Shown here: in pieces, positions 35,430 to 44,418 of the stretch
Layout of the letters: every line of letters starts with the position of its first letter
Numbering within the stretch: the stretch's first letter is position 1
Source: Danxiaibacter flavus
GTDB taxonomy: Bacteria; Bacteroidota; Bacteroidia; Chitinophagales; Chitinophagaceae
Length of the DNA stretch: 64,000 nucleotides
Direction of reading: 5' to 3'
Assembly (NCBI RefSeq): GCF_041060425.1
Contig: NZ_JAULBC010000001.1
Location: forward strand, 1 to 64,000
The notes under the pieces: model-generated
Seen by the model: the letters and a program-made list of their open reading frames with translations, nothing else
The model's database searches: none
What the model was told of the DNA's origin: nothing
Position numbers and translations under genes: made by a program

Positions 35430-36384
35430 TTACTTTCCTTTGGTTGTTATATATGAAATCTATTGTTTTTCTAACGATGCCAATCGCATTTGCTTCATCC
35501 TTCGGCGGTAAATATTTTGCAAATTTTACCGCAGATATTAACCTGGCCAGCTGAAAGAATTCTGTTCTTAGGCCAGTATCGGAAATCAGGTCCCTGGTGT
35601 GCATCATTACCTCATCCGTTGTGCTCTGCATCGTGTGGATATTTAGTTCGGCATCCAGGTACGTGCGATATATTTTGTCCAGCTGCAAGTAAAAGATATT
35701 GACTGGGTAATTGCTTTTTTCCAGTTCTTTCAGGGCTTCAATTGCCTGTTGATAGTTGGTGACCGGATCTTTTGGTTTTATTGCAACGGCCTTCGATTTT
35801 TTCTTTCTGAAAAGGAACCACCATAGGAGAAAAATTAGCAACAAGCCTCCTGCAATCAGCAAAATGATCAGCCATATATTGCTACGCGCCTGTACTTCCA
35901 GTATGTCTTTAATAGGGTGGTAATCTTTTAAAGAAGATACATCCACCGGTAAAACTTCCAGTATAACAGGGGCGCTATGTAAAATTACCGGTTTGCCTGT
36001 CGGTTTATCTGCAAATGTGACACTGATGTCTGGCAGTTGCCATTTTCCTGAATCAAAGGAGGTGATGGTTATTTTCTGAACGTAAGTATTCAGACCGGAG
36101 ATCATAGTCGAGTCGGTCTCTTCTCTTTTTACTACTTCAACATGATTACCGGTGTCAGGAAGATTGGCCCATGTAACAAGTGTGGCGGATAAGGGATTGA
36201 TGTCTTCAGCCTTAATGGTTAAAGTAACCTGTTCGCCTAACAGAATTTTATCTCTGTCCAGGGAAGCGGAAAGTTTTTGGGCGGTTAAATTTTTTGAAGC
36301 CGAAAGACAAAGTAGTAATGCCAGCCCATAAATAACAGCCTTCAACTTATGATAATCTGATCGTGGTCCTTTCGTGTGCTTCAT
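35410..36384 (-). CDS. BatD-like membrane protein of the moxR operon
   Basis: The 324-residue protein has a signal peptide (near ASKNLTAQ). A periplasmic beta-sandwich region (LDRDKILLGEQVTLTIKA) spans ~40-160, followed by a single transmembrane helix ~170-190 (WLIILLIAGGLLLIFLLWW) and a basic cytoplasmic helical tail. This is the organisation of BatD/DUF4381-like proteins found between DUF58 and VWA genes. It overlaps the DUF58 gene by 4 bp and batA by 20 bp, so translation is coupled. Confidence 0.75.
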   Translation of the reverse strand: MKHTKGPRSDYHKLKAVIYGLALLLCLSASKNLTAQKLSASLDRDKILLGEQVTLTIKAEDINPLSATLVTWANLPDTGNHVEVVKREETDSTMISGLNTYVQKITITSFDSGKWQLPDISVTFADKPTGKPVILHSAPVILEVLPVDVSSLKDYHPIKDILEVQARSNIWLIILLIAGGLLLIFLLWWFLFRKKKSKAVAIKPKDPVTNYQQAIEALKELEKSNYPVNIFYLQLDKIYRTYLDAELNIHTMQSTTDEVMMHTRDLISDTGLRTEFFQLARLISAVKFAKYLPPKDEANAIGIVRKTIDFIYNNQRKVNADRVV

Positions 36385-37250
36385 GCCCTTCTGATGAAAA
36401 ATTCCTGTAAAGCTTTAACATAATCCTGGCCAGTGGCAACCTGTATCAGATCTGCGCCGGCTGATCTGAATGTAGTTTTTGCATCGTCCAGTATTTTATG
36501 AAATTGCTGGTTGTATAAATGCCGGGTATAAGTATCATTGGTATTCAGCCATTTTGTTTTGCCGGTCTCTGCGTCTTTTACCTGGATAAGTCCAACCTGA
36601 GGAAGCTCCTGATCACGCTTGTCATAGACCTGCACACCAATTACGTCATGCCGTTTTGCCGCCACCCGTAAGATCTCCCTATAACCTGCATCGGCAAAAT
36701 CACTCAGAATAAAAACAATGCTTTTATGCCTGGAAGTATTATTCAGAAACTGCAGGGCTTTGACAATATCTGTCTGTGCGGAGTGAGGTTTAAAAGAGAG
36801 TAACTCCCTAACCATATACAGCACATGATCGCGACCTTTTTTGGCAGGAATGTATTTTTCAACTTTTTCGCTGAAAAAGATCAACCCGGCCTTATCGTTA
36901 TTGCTGATAGCAGAGAATGCAAGCACTGCGCAAATCTCAGTTATCAGGTCTTTTTTTGTTTGACGGAATGTTCCAAACAAACTACTTGCGCTCATGTCTA
37001 CCAGCAGATAAACACTCAGTTCACGTTCTTCTTCAAAAAGTTTGCTGTAAGTATGCCCCATGCGGGCAGAAACATTCCATTCAATAAATCTCACATCATC
37101 GCCAGCCTGGTATTCTCTTACTTCCTTAAAAGCCATGCCGCGCCCTTTAAAAGCAGTATGATACTCACCGGTAAAGAGGTGGTTGGTGAGTCGCTTGCTT
37201 TTAATTTCCAGTTCGCGAACCTTTTTTAATATGTCGGATGATTGCAACAT
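36381..37250 (-). CDS. DUF58 domain protein of the moxR operon
   Basis: The 289-residue protein has the DUF58 core YQAGDDVRFIEWNVSARMG followed by LFEEERELSVYLLVDMSASS, a VWA-like metal-binding segment. It is cytoplasmic. DUF58 proteins are nearly always next to MoxR ATPases and VWA proteins, as here. It starts at the ATG at 37250, directly beside a heptad palindrome, and overlaps the next gene by 4 bp. Confidence 0.88.
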   Translation of the reverse strand: MLQSSDILKKVRELEIKSKRLTNHLFTGEYHTAFKGRGMAFKEVREYQAGDDVRFIEWNVSARMGHTYSKLFEEERELSVYLLVDMSASSLFGTFRQTKKDLITEICAVLAFSAISNNDKAGLIFFSEKVEKYIPAKKGRDHVLYMVRELLSFKPHSAQTDIVKALQFLNNTSRHKSIVFILSDFADAGYREILRVAAKRHDVIGVQVYDKRDQELPQVGLIQVKDAETGKTKWLNTNDTYTRHLYNQQFHKILDDAKTTFRSAGADLIQVATGQDYVKALQEFFIRRA

Positions 37251-37413
37251 GAATAAGTTATAAGTTGTACGTTTTAAGTTTTACGTTATAAGTTATACGT
37301 TGTACGTTGAATACAGCAGTATGTTGCAAATTGTAAGTTTTTAATACAAATAAAGGAACTGTTTTTCCTTCTCCGCAAGAAACGTACAACGTATAACTTA
37401 CAACGTACAACTC
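37251..37413. repeat. Heptad palindrome between DUF58 and moxR
   Basis: Eight in-phase A[AC]GTTNT units lie at 37255-37310, and the inverse AACGTACAACGTATAACTT runs from 37381 to the moxR stop. At 163 bp it fills the spacer from the DUF58 start codon to the moxR stop. It lies inside an operon, so it is transcribed and would form a long RNA hairpin. Confidence 0.9.
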
Positions 37414-38412
37414 CTAAGGAACATTAACGCTTGCCAGAATATTGTCGATGATCTGTTCGCTGGTAACATTTTCAGCTTCTGCTTCATATGTAAGTCCAAT
37501 GCGATGGCGCATTACATCTTTACAAATTGCTTTTACATCATCAGGAATAACGAACCCACGTTTTTCCATAAATGCATGGGCTTTGGCTGCAAGTGCAAGG
37601 TTGATGCTCGCACGTGGAGAACCGCCATAACTGATCATGCTTTTTATTTTACCCAGGCCATAGTTATCCGGAAAACGTGTGGCAAAAACCAGGTCAACGA
37701 TATATTGCTCAATCTTTTCGTCCATGTAAACCTGCCTCGTCAATTCGCGTCCTTTGGTAATTTCTTTTACACTTACAACGGGTTTTACCTCGGGTAACGT
37801 CAGATCCTGCACCTGCTGCCTGATGATCATTTGTTCTTCTTTTTTATCCGGATACCCAACAATAACCTTCAGCATAAACCGGTCAACCTGCGCTTCAGGC
37901 AGGGGATAGGTTCCTTCCTGCTCCAGCGGGTTTTGTGTGGCAAGAACCAAAAACGGATCATCCAGTTTAAAAGTGTCTTCACCTATTGTTACCTGTCTCT
38001 CCTGCATTGCCTCAAGCAAAGCACTCTGCACTTTTGCCGGAGCCCGGTTAATTTCATCTGCAAGAATAAAGTTCGCAAAAATCGGCCCCTTGCGAACCAT
38101 AAATTCATTGCGTGGCTGATTGTATATCATTGTGCCCACCACATCGGCCGGTAACAGATCCGGCGTAAACTGTATACGGCTGAATTTAGCATCAACAGCC
38201 TGGGCGAGTGATTTGATGGTTAATGTTTTGGCCAGGCCGGGAACACCTTCGAGCAACACGTGCCCGTTACTCAGCAATCCGATCAAAAGCCTGTCTACCA
38301 TTGTGTTTTGGCCCACAATAACCTTTTTTAACTCCTCACGTATTACCGTTACAAACGTTGCTGTATTGCTTATTTTTTCGTTCAGTTGTTTTATCTCTTC
38401 GCTGGTGAGCAT
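37414..38412 (-). CDS. MoxR-family AAA+ ATPase
   Basis: The 332-residue protein has Walker A GVPGLAKT, Walker B ADEINRAP, sensor ATQNPLEQEGTYPLPEAQ and the C-terminal lid with GGSPRASINLA. It is typical of the MoxR subfamily upstream of DUF58 and VWA genes. It is the first gene of a four-gene operon (moxR, DUF58, BatD-like, batA), and probably acts as a chaperone for metal-binding VWA proteins. Confidence 0.92.
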   Translation of the reverse strand: MLTSEEIKQLNEKISNTATFVTVIREELKKVIVGQNTMVDRLLIGLLSNGHVLLEGVPGLAKTLTIKSLAQAVDAKFSRIQFTPDLLPADVVGTMIYNQPRNEFMVRKGPIFANFILADEINRAPAKVQSALLEAMQERQVTIGEDTFKLDDPFLVLATQNPLEQEGTYPLPEAQVDRFMLKVIVGYPDKKEEQMIIRQQVQDLTLPEVKPVVSVKEITKGRELTRQVYMDEKIEQYIVDLVFATRFPDNYGLGKIKSMISYGGSPRASINLALAAKAHAFMEKRGFVIPDDVKAICKDVMRHRIGLTYEAEAENVTSEQIIDNILASVNVP

Positions 38413-38483
38413 GTTTTATCTGATTATGTCGTGAATGTACAAAGTAAAGAGCAGTGGCTGAAAAATCAAAACGGAAGTAGAGC

Positions 38484-38929
38484 AAAGCTTAAAGCTTAAA
38501 GCCCAAAGCCCAAAGCTTAAAGCCCAAAGCCTAAAACCCAATGCCTAAAGTTTAACGTCATTTAGTAAGAACATTTAAAACTCCAGCGAAGCTTGCTGTT
38601 TGTAGAAGATCCGAATTTAAATTGTCATCGGACTCCATCGAAGTTTCCTGTAACGCTTAACCGGTAGCTCTTAACGGAGCTTAAACGCGTTTATTTCTTA
38701 TTTCTGCAAACAGGTGCTCATATGATGCAAGCCCGACGGATTGTTCTTGACTAAATGAGATGGGCCAAAAGTCCTTGACTTTAACCTTAATCCTTAAGCC
38801 TAAAACTCAAAACCACGCTCTAATGAAGGCTTATAGCCAATAAAAATGCCAAACGTCTGTTTCAAAACGTTTGGCATAAAAAAAGTTCCTTTTCTGGTTT
38901 TAAGCTTTGAGCTTTAAGCTTTCAGCTTG
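38484..38929. repeat. AAAGCYT heptad arrays framing the moxR-lpxA spacer
   Basis: Ten in-phase AAAGCYY units or close variants lie at 38484-38553. A weaker AAGCCTA-like stretch lies near 38795-38815, and the inverse array (TTTAAGCTTTGAGC) at 38897-38929. The 522-bp spacer 38413-38934 has no gene. It also holds the lpxA terminator. Confidence 0.85.
38846..38877 (-). terminator. Rho-independent terminator after lpxA
   Basis: A perfect 11-bp stem (ATGCCAAACGT 38846-38856 with ACGTTTGGCAT 38867-38877) has a 10-nt loop. On the minus strand it is followed by a run of T. It lies ~60 bp after the lpxA stop. Confidence 0.85.
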
Positions 38930-38934
38930 CCTCT

Positions 38935-39732
38935 CTAATCTTCTTCAACACTTCCTTTAGCATAGCGTTTGATAACACCACGGCCACTCTCACGAATGAA
39001 CGTGATGATCTCATCTCTTTCATCACTTGCTGTAAACTCTTCCTCAATAAATTCCAGTGCCTGGCTTATGTTCAGGTTTTTGGTGTAAATGATGCGGTAG
39101 ATGTCAAGGATATGATTGATCTTATCCAGTGTAAATCCTCTGCGTTTTAATCCTACACTATTAACACCTCCATAACTAAGTGGCGTACGAACTGCTTTAA
39201 TGTAAGGAGGTACATCTTTGCTAACAAGGCTGCCACCGGCAATATAAGAGTGCTGACCAATATGAACAAACTGGTGAACAGCACAAACGCCTGCAATAAT
39301 AGCCCAGTCGCCCATTATTACGTGACCTGCCATTTGAGAGTTGTTACTCATAATGCAGTTGTCGCCAATAACACAATCGTGCCCGATATGGCTGTAAGCC
39401 ATAATGAGACAATTGTTACCAACTTTGGTTTTATACCTGTCAACGGTACCGCGGTTTATGGTAACAAATTCACGGACTGTTGTATTGTCTCCAATTTCAA
39501 CGTAAGTTTTTTCACCGTTAAACTTCAGATCCTGCGGAATAGCTCCCAAAACTGCGCCTGGAAAAATGCGGCAGTTTTTACCGATCCTTGTGCCTTCCAT
39601 TATTGTAACATTACTGCCAATCCAGGTGCCCTCGCCTATCTCTACGTCCTGATGTATTACAGTAAACGGATCGAGCTTAACATTCGTGGCCAGCTTTGCA
39701 TTGGGGTGAATATATGTATGGGGATGAATCAT
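38935..39732 (-). CDS. lpxA: Acyl-ACP--UDP-N-acetylglucosamine O-acyltransferase
   Basis: The 265-residue protein carries out the first step of lipid A synthesis. Its left-handed beta-helix of hexapeptides begins at residue ~5 (IHPHTYIHPNAKL). NNCLIMAYSHIGHDCVIGDN carries the catalytic His, and the C-terminal helical part contains YGGVNSVGLKRRGF. It lies 111 bp downstream of lpxC-fabZ in the same direction with a hairpin between. Confidence 0.95.
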   Translation of the reverse strand: MIHPHTYIHPNAKLATNVKLDPFTVIHQDVEIGEGTWIGSNVTIMEGTRIGKNCRIFPGAVLGAIPQDLKFNGEKTYVEIGDNTTVREFVTINRGTVDRYKTKVGNNCLIMAYSHIGHDCVIGDNCIMSNNSQMAGHVIMGDWAIIAGVCAVHQFVHIGQHSYIAGGSLVSKDVPPYIKAVRTPLSYGGVNSVGLKRRGFTLDKINHILDIYRIIYTKNLNISQALEFIEEEFTASDERDEIITFIRESGRGVIKRYAKGSVEED

Positions 39733-39780
39733 GCAATAATGTTATTATTTGCTATTTGTTTTTTAGCGATGATAAAAAAT

Positions 39781-39807
39781 ATGCCGGAAGCATTTTTTTT
39801 CCGGCAT
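39781..39807 (-). terminator. Hairpin between lpxC-fabZ and lpxA
   Basis: The 9-bp stem ATGCCGGAA (39781-39789) pairs with TTCCGGCAT (39799-39807), with an AT-rich loop. The minus-strand downstream side is T-rich (complement of 39772-39780). It may terminate or attenuate lpxC-fabZ transcripts before lpxA. Confidence 0.65.
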
Positions 39808-39843
39808 GCAAAAATAAACTTATTCAAATAACTTAATAATGAT

Positions 39844-41250
39844 TTAACTTCTCTTCACAACCTGGGCTACCAGGTCTGCTTCTGTTGCCACTTTGCCGCC
39901 AACATAAACAGTTCCTTTCATTTCGCAAATTCCGCGACGAACGGGTGCAGAAAGCTCCATTTTCAGGATCATTGTGTCTCCCGGAACCACTTTTTGCTTG
40001 AATTTGCAATTATCTATTTTAAGAAAGTAAGTGTCATATTGTCCCTCAGGCATCGCATTAATACAAAGAATGCCACCGGTTTGCGCCAATGCTTCAATTT
40101 GTAAAACGCCTGGCATCACCGGGTTATTGGGAAAGTGGCCCTGGAAGAACCATTCATTCACAGTAACATTTTTTATGCCCACGATATGATTATCAGAAAG
40201 CTCGATAATCTTGTCTACCAGAAGGAATGGAAAACGGTGTGGTAACGTTTTCTCAATATTTTCCTGGTTAAATACCGGCGGTAATGCCGGGTTATAAACA
40301 GGAACATCTTTAACGTGCTTATTCTTCTTAATATACTGTTTGATCTTTTTTGCAAACTCAACGTTGGTGCTGTGACCAGGTCTGTTTGCTATGATCCGTG
40401 CTTTAATTGGATAACCTATCAGGGCCAGGTCACCTACAATATCCAGTAATTTATGCCTTGCAGGTTCGTTAGGGAAACGCAGTTCAAGATTGTTCAGGTA
40501 GCCTTCGCTCTTAACTTCAATTTTATCGCGCTTGAAGATTTTTGCAAGACGTGACATCTCTTCCTGAGTTACCGGTTTATCAACTACTACGATCGCATTA
40601 TTAATGTCGCCACCCTTAATCAGGTTATGCTCCATCAGCATTTCCAGCTCGTGCAAAAAGCAGAATGTACGGCATGGAGCTATTTCAGCTCTAAAGTCAC
40701 GGATTGTTTTCAGACCTGCGTGTTGTGTGCCAAGGACGGGGCTGTTGAAATCGATCAGCGTCGTTATCTGGTAATCCACGGATGGGAGCGCCACCATTTC
40801 AACGCGTTTTGCTTCATCGTAATGGTAAATATTCTCATCCAGGCTGTACCATGCCTTTGCAGCTTCCTGTTCTACTACGCCAGCCTCTTCAATCAGCTCT
40901 ATGAATGGTTCGGAGCTTCCATCCATAATCGGAATTTCAGGCCCGTTTAAAGAGATCAATACATTATCAATACCCATTCCAACCAATGCAGCCAGAAGAT
41001 GTTCTACTGTGCTTACTTTGGCATCACCCACCTGCAAAGTTGTACCACGGCTTGTATCGGTAACAAGATCGCAATCGGCCTTAATAACCGGCTTATTGGG
41101 CAGATCCACTCTTTGAAACTGAATACCAAAACCCGGGTTGGCTGGATGCAGTGTCATATCTACAAGAATGCCGGTATGCAAACCAGTTCCGCTGATATTG
41201 GCTACAGCTCCCAACGTATGCTGCTTATCCGGATTGAAAGTTGCGTTCAT
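39844..41250 (-). CDS. lpxC/fabZ: LpxC-FabZ bifunctional fusion
   Basis: This 468-residue fusion is characteristic of Bacteroidota. The N-terminal ~300 residues are UDP-3-O-acyl-GlcNAc deacetylase LpxC, with zinc ligands in VSTVEHLLAALVGMGIDN and HKLLDIVGDLALIG. The last ~145 residues are (3R)-hydroxyacyl-ACP dehydratase FabZ (LPHRFPFLLVDKI and FFQGHFPNNPVMPGVLQ). The fusion couples the committed step of lipid A synthesis with fatty-acid elongation, which compete for hydroxyacyl-ACP. Confidence 0.97.
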   Translation of the reverse strand: MNATFNPDKQHTLGAVANISGTGLHTGILVDMTLHPANPGFGIQFQRVDLPNKPVIKADCDLVTDTSRGTTLQVGDAKVSTVEHLLAALVGMGIDNVLISLNGPEIPIMDGSSEPFIELIEEAGVVEQEAAKAWYSLDENIYHYDEAKRVEMVALPSVDYQITTLIDFNSPVLGTQHAGLKTIRDFRAEIAPCRTFCFLHELEMLMEHNLIKGGDINNAIVVVDKPVTQEEMSRLAKIFKRDKIEVKSEGYLNNLELRFPNEPARHKLLDIVGDLALIGYPIKARIIANRPGHSTNVEFAKKIKQYIKKNKHVKDVPVYNPALPPVFNQENIEKTLPHRFPFLLVDKIIELSDNHIVGIKNVTVNEWFFQGHFPNNPVMPGVLQIEALAQTGGILCINAMPEGQYDTYFLKIDNCKFKQKVVPGDTMILKMELSAPVRRGICEMKGTVYVGGKVATEADLVAQVVKRS

Positions 41251-41420
41251 AAGTTAATTTTAAAACGTGATACCGCCGGAAATCATGGTTTGTTTATTAT
41301 TCCGGCTTTGTCAGGGGTTGCAAAGGTAAGCATGAATGAGAAAAGGTAGTAACCGTGATGATGCGATTTTTGTAAATAAAGTCACAAATCATTCATTGTC
41401 AATATTCTGCAGCCAAATGA

Positions 41421-41455
41421 AAAATGGCCCATCAGGTGAACTAACAGGCCATTTT
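41421..41455 (-). terminator. Hairpin after lpxD
   Basis: The 9-bp stem AAAATGGCC (41421-41429) pairs with GGCCATTTT (41447-41455). It lies 17 bp downstream of the lpxD stop on the minus strand, with T-rich sequence in the lower stem. Confidence 0.7.
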
Positions 41456-41471
41456 AAATATATTTAAAAAT

Positions 41472-42524
41472 CTAGATTCCTATTTTTTCAGCCATCAACT
41501 GTTGAATCAATTTTTCCAGTTCAGCTACCTTTTTTTCCAGCTCAGGTAGTTTACGGGTTATGGCCTGGCTACGCAAAGCGCTGGTGTAATCGTGCGCGGG
41601 TGAACCGGTTACAGCTGAATTTGGCATTTTTATAGATTTGCTGACACCGCTCTGGGCATTGATTTTACTGCCATCGGCTATATGAATGTGTCCAACAATA
41701 CCTGCCTGGCCACCAATCATTACATGATTACCCAGTTTAGTGCTTCCACTAACGCCTGCCTGAGCAGCTATAACGGTGTTGTTGCCCACTTCAACATTAT
41801 GTGCTACCTGGATAAGATTATCCAGTTTTGCACCGGATTTTATCAGCGTTGAACCGATGGTGGCGCGATCTATTGTTGCATTGGAGCCTATCTCAACAAA
41901 ATCTTCTATTACAACATTGCCAATCTGGGGCACTTTTTTATAAGAACCGTCAGGCTGAGGTGCAAATCCAAATCCATCGCCGCCTATAACGGTTCCTGCA
42001 TGAATGGTAACATTTTTACCAATCTTGCAATCGTGATAAATTTTTACACCCGGATGAATAATTGAGTTATCGTCAATAGTAACGTTGTTGCCAACGAATG
42101 CTCCCGGAAAGATTTTTACATTATTTCCAATTGTTACATTGTCTCCCAAATAAGCAAATGCGCCGAGGAATACGTTTTCACCCAGTTTGGCTGAGGCTGA
42201 AACATAGCTTGGTTGCTGAATACCGGTTAATTGCTGTGTCATTAATTCCTGGTACTTATTCAGTAAACCTGCAAAAGCACTGTAAGCATCAGGAACCCTT
42301 ATTAGCGCGGCCTGTACCGGCTGTTTCAGTTCCAGGGATTCATTTATAATTATTACTGACGCCTGTGTTGTGTATAAGTGCTCTTCGTATTTGGGGTTAG
42401 CCAGGAAGGCAAGCTGGCCAGCCTTTGCTTCTTCGATTTTTCCAAAAGAACCTACCAGGGCAGAAGCATCTCCTTCTACCTTTCCATCGATTAGCATGGC
42501 TATTTGCGCGGCGCTGAATTGCAT
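41472..42524 (-). CDS. lpxD: UDP-3-O-acylglucosamine N-acyltransferase
   Basis: The 350-residue protein has an N-terminal uridine-binding domain (to ~100) followed by hexapeptide repeats. The catalytic His lies within IIHPGVKIYHDCKIG or nearby (IQVAHNVEVGNN), and VIGGDGFGFAP is a strong LpxD signature. A C-terminal coiled helix (LPELEKKVAELEKLI) follows. It catalyses the third step of lipid A synthesis and is followed on the same strand by lpxC-fabZ and lpxA. Confidence 0.95.
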   Translation of the reverse strand: MQFSAAQIAMLIDGKVEGDASALVGSFGKIEEAKAGQLAFLANPKYEEHLYTTQASVIIINESLELKQPVQAALIRVPDAYSAFAGLLNKYQELMTQQLTGIQQPSYVSASAKLGENVFLGAFAYLGDNVTIGNNVKIFPGAFVGNNVTIDDNSIIHPGVKIYHDCKIGKNVTIHAGTVIGGDGFGFAPQPDGSYKKVPQIGNVVIEDFVEIGSNATIDRATIGSTLIKSGAKLDNLIQVAHNVEVGNNTVIAAQAGVSGSTKLGNHVMIGGQAGIVGHIHIADGSKINAQSGVSKSIKMPNSAVTGSPAHDYTSALRSQAITRKLPELEKKVAELEKLIQQLMAEKIGI

Positions 42525-42626
42525 ATATTGTTGTTAGATATGTATTTTTTATTAGTAGTTTAAGGCAAAAAAGTTGAGTTATACGCTGCTTTTTTGTTTA
42601 ACGCCCGGCTATTTTAGCAAAACGCC

Positions 42627-43847
42627 CTACCCCTTCAATGTGCAAATGTAAAATTTTTTAACCTGCGTAGAAAGAGTTTGATGGATAAGCGGATTATCAA
42701 CCTTAGAAATATCCTTTACTGCTCCATCTTTAAATAAAATATTAATGTGTTCATCGGCTAATTTGTAGGTGGTGTTGGTGGCCTCGCCGCTAAACACAAA
42801 GAACGCAGCCTCTTCAAGTGATATATTCAAATTTTTTGCTGTTTCAGCTCTTTTCTCCATCAAAACGTGTTCATTTACCGGTTCAGACTGTATAGAGCAT
42901 TTTATAAGCCTTCGGTTTAATATGCCTTTACATAAAGTTGAAAGTATCACATCCGTATGCTTGCTCCATAGTTTAATGGCAAACATCAGGTCGTTATCAT
43001 CCATACTACAAAATAACTCCAGCGCTTGTTTGTCGGCCATACCGGCTCCATTGCCTGATAAAAAGTAATCTAACGGAGAATTCGTCTTTAAAAGTATGTC
43101 GGCGGGTGAGTAAATGGCCCGGGCGCGTTCAATAATTTTAACAAGCATTTTTTCTGCGGCCAGCACAGCCTTGTGCAAATACACCTGCCAGTACATCTGG
43201 CGACGGGCGACGAGAAATTTTTCAACGCTGTAAATACCTTTTTCTTCAACCATCAATTCGTTATTGTGAACGATAAACATTTTAATAATGCGATCGTAAC
43301 CAATAACACCTTCGCTAACGCCGGTAAAAAAGCTATCGCGGGTTAGATAATCCATTCTGTCTACATCCAGCTGGCTGCTGATCAACTGATGAAGAAACTT
43401 TTTATGATAGTGACCTTTAAATATTGCAATCGTCAGATCCAACGCCCCATTCAGCTGGTTGTTCATTTCATGCATAATCTGCAGGCTGAGATGCTCGTGA
43501 TGAGCGCCCTGAACAAGTGTTTGCTCCAGCGCATGTGAAAAAGGCCCGTGACCAATATCGTGTAGCAGGATCCCGGCCTTAACCGCCGTATCTTCTTCAG
43601 GTGTTATTTCTACGCCTTTGCTTTTTAGTTCGGAAACTGCATTGCACATTAAATGATAAGCGCCGAGGGAATGATGTAATCTTGTGTGCACCGCTCCCGG
43701 ATAAACAAGCTGCGCCAGGGCCATTTGCTGAATGCGTCTTAACCTTTGATAATATGGATGAGCAATTATGCTGAATATTAGATCATTGTGTATTGTAATA
43801 AAGCCATAAACCGGATCGTTAATGATTTTTCGTTTAGAAGTGGGCAT
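42627..43847 (-). CDS. HD-domain phosphohydrolase (SAMHD1/dGTPase-like)
   Basis: The 406-residue protein shows RLRRIQQMALAQLVYPGAVHTRLHHSLG (first metal His), then GILLHDIGHGPFSHALE (the HD pair) and DVDRMDYLTRDSFFTGV (third metal Asp). These motifs define the YdhJ/SAMHD1-like HD family, which acts on nucleotides or dNTPs. It lies 103 bp upstream of lpxD in the same direction. The link to lipid A is positional; this pairing is common in Bacteroidota. Confidence 0.88.
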   Translation of the reverse strand: MPTSKRKIINDPVYGFITIHNDLIFSIIAHPYYQRLRRIQQMALAQLVYPGAVHTRLHHSLGAYHLMCNAVSELKSKGVEITPEEDTAVKAGILLHDIGHGPFSHALEQTLVQGAHHEHLSLQIMHEMNNQLNGALDLTIAIFKGHYHKKFLHQLISSQLDVDRMDYLTRDSFFTGVSEGVIGYDRIIKMFIVHNNELMVEEKGIYSVEKFLVARRQMYWQVYLHKAVLAAEKMLVKIIERARAIYSPADILLKTNSPLDYFLSGNGAGMADKQALELFCSMDDNDLMFAIKLWSKHTDVILSTLCKGILNRRLIKCSIQSEPVNEHVLMEKRAETAKNLNISLEEAAFFVFSGEATNTTYKLADEHINILFKDGAVKDISKVDNPLIHQTLSTQVKKFYICTLKG

Positions 43848-43912
43848 GCTTGTTGCTTATTTGTTAAAACAATGCGCTGTGAAATATTCAAAAGTAACAT
43901 TTGTATTTTGCA

Positions 43913-44390
43913 CTTGACGTTAGAAGTTATACGTTATAAGTTGTACGTTTTACGTTTATTGGCGCGAAAGAAATATTTTAAGAGGGAAATTTTCGCTCCA
44001 ATCTTTGCTAAGAAAAACGTACAACGTGCAACTAAGTTGTAAGTTTTACGTTATACGTTTATTGAAACGAAAGAAATATTCTAATAAGGTAATTTTCGCT
44101 CTAATCCTCGCCTAAAAAAACGTACTACGTACAACTAAGTTGTAAGTTTTACGTTATACGTTTTACGTTTATTAAAGCGAAGGAAATATTCTAAGAATGT
44201 AATTTTCGCTCCAATCTTTGCTAAGGGAAACGTACTACGTGCAACTAAGTTGTAAGTTTTACGTTGTACGTTTTACGTTTATTAAAGCGAAGGAAATATT
44301 TCTAAGAATGTAGTTTTCGCTCCAATCTTTGCTAAGGAAAACGTACAACGTAAAACTTATAACATAAAACTTATAACGTACAACTTCACT
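43913..44390. repeat. Four tandem copies of a heptad hairpin unit
   Basis: Four units, each a hairpin with A[AC]GTTNT arms and a shared core (AAGCGAAGGAAATATT ... TTTTCGCTCCAATC). They are joined by the palindrome CAACTAAGTTG at 44029, 44132 and 44242. The spacings are 103 and 110 bp, differing by one heptad (TTTTACG). The 571-bp spacer 43848-44418 between the HD gene and porX holds no gene. Confidence 0.92.
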
Positions 44391-44418
44391 AGATTTATAG
44401 ACGAACAACAATTTAACT

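Noticed and set aside
43913..44390. Possible CRISPR array
   Set aside because: Repeat units are 103-110 bp palindromes with no unique spacers, and no cas genes are present.
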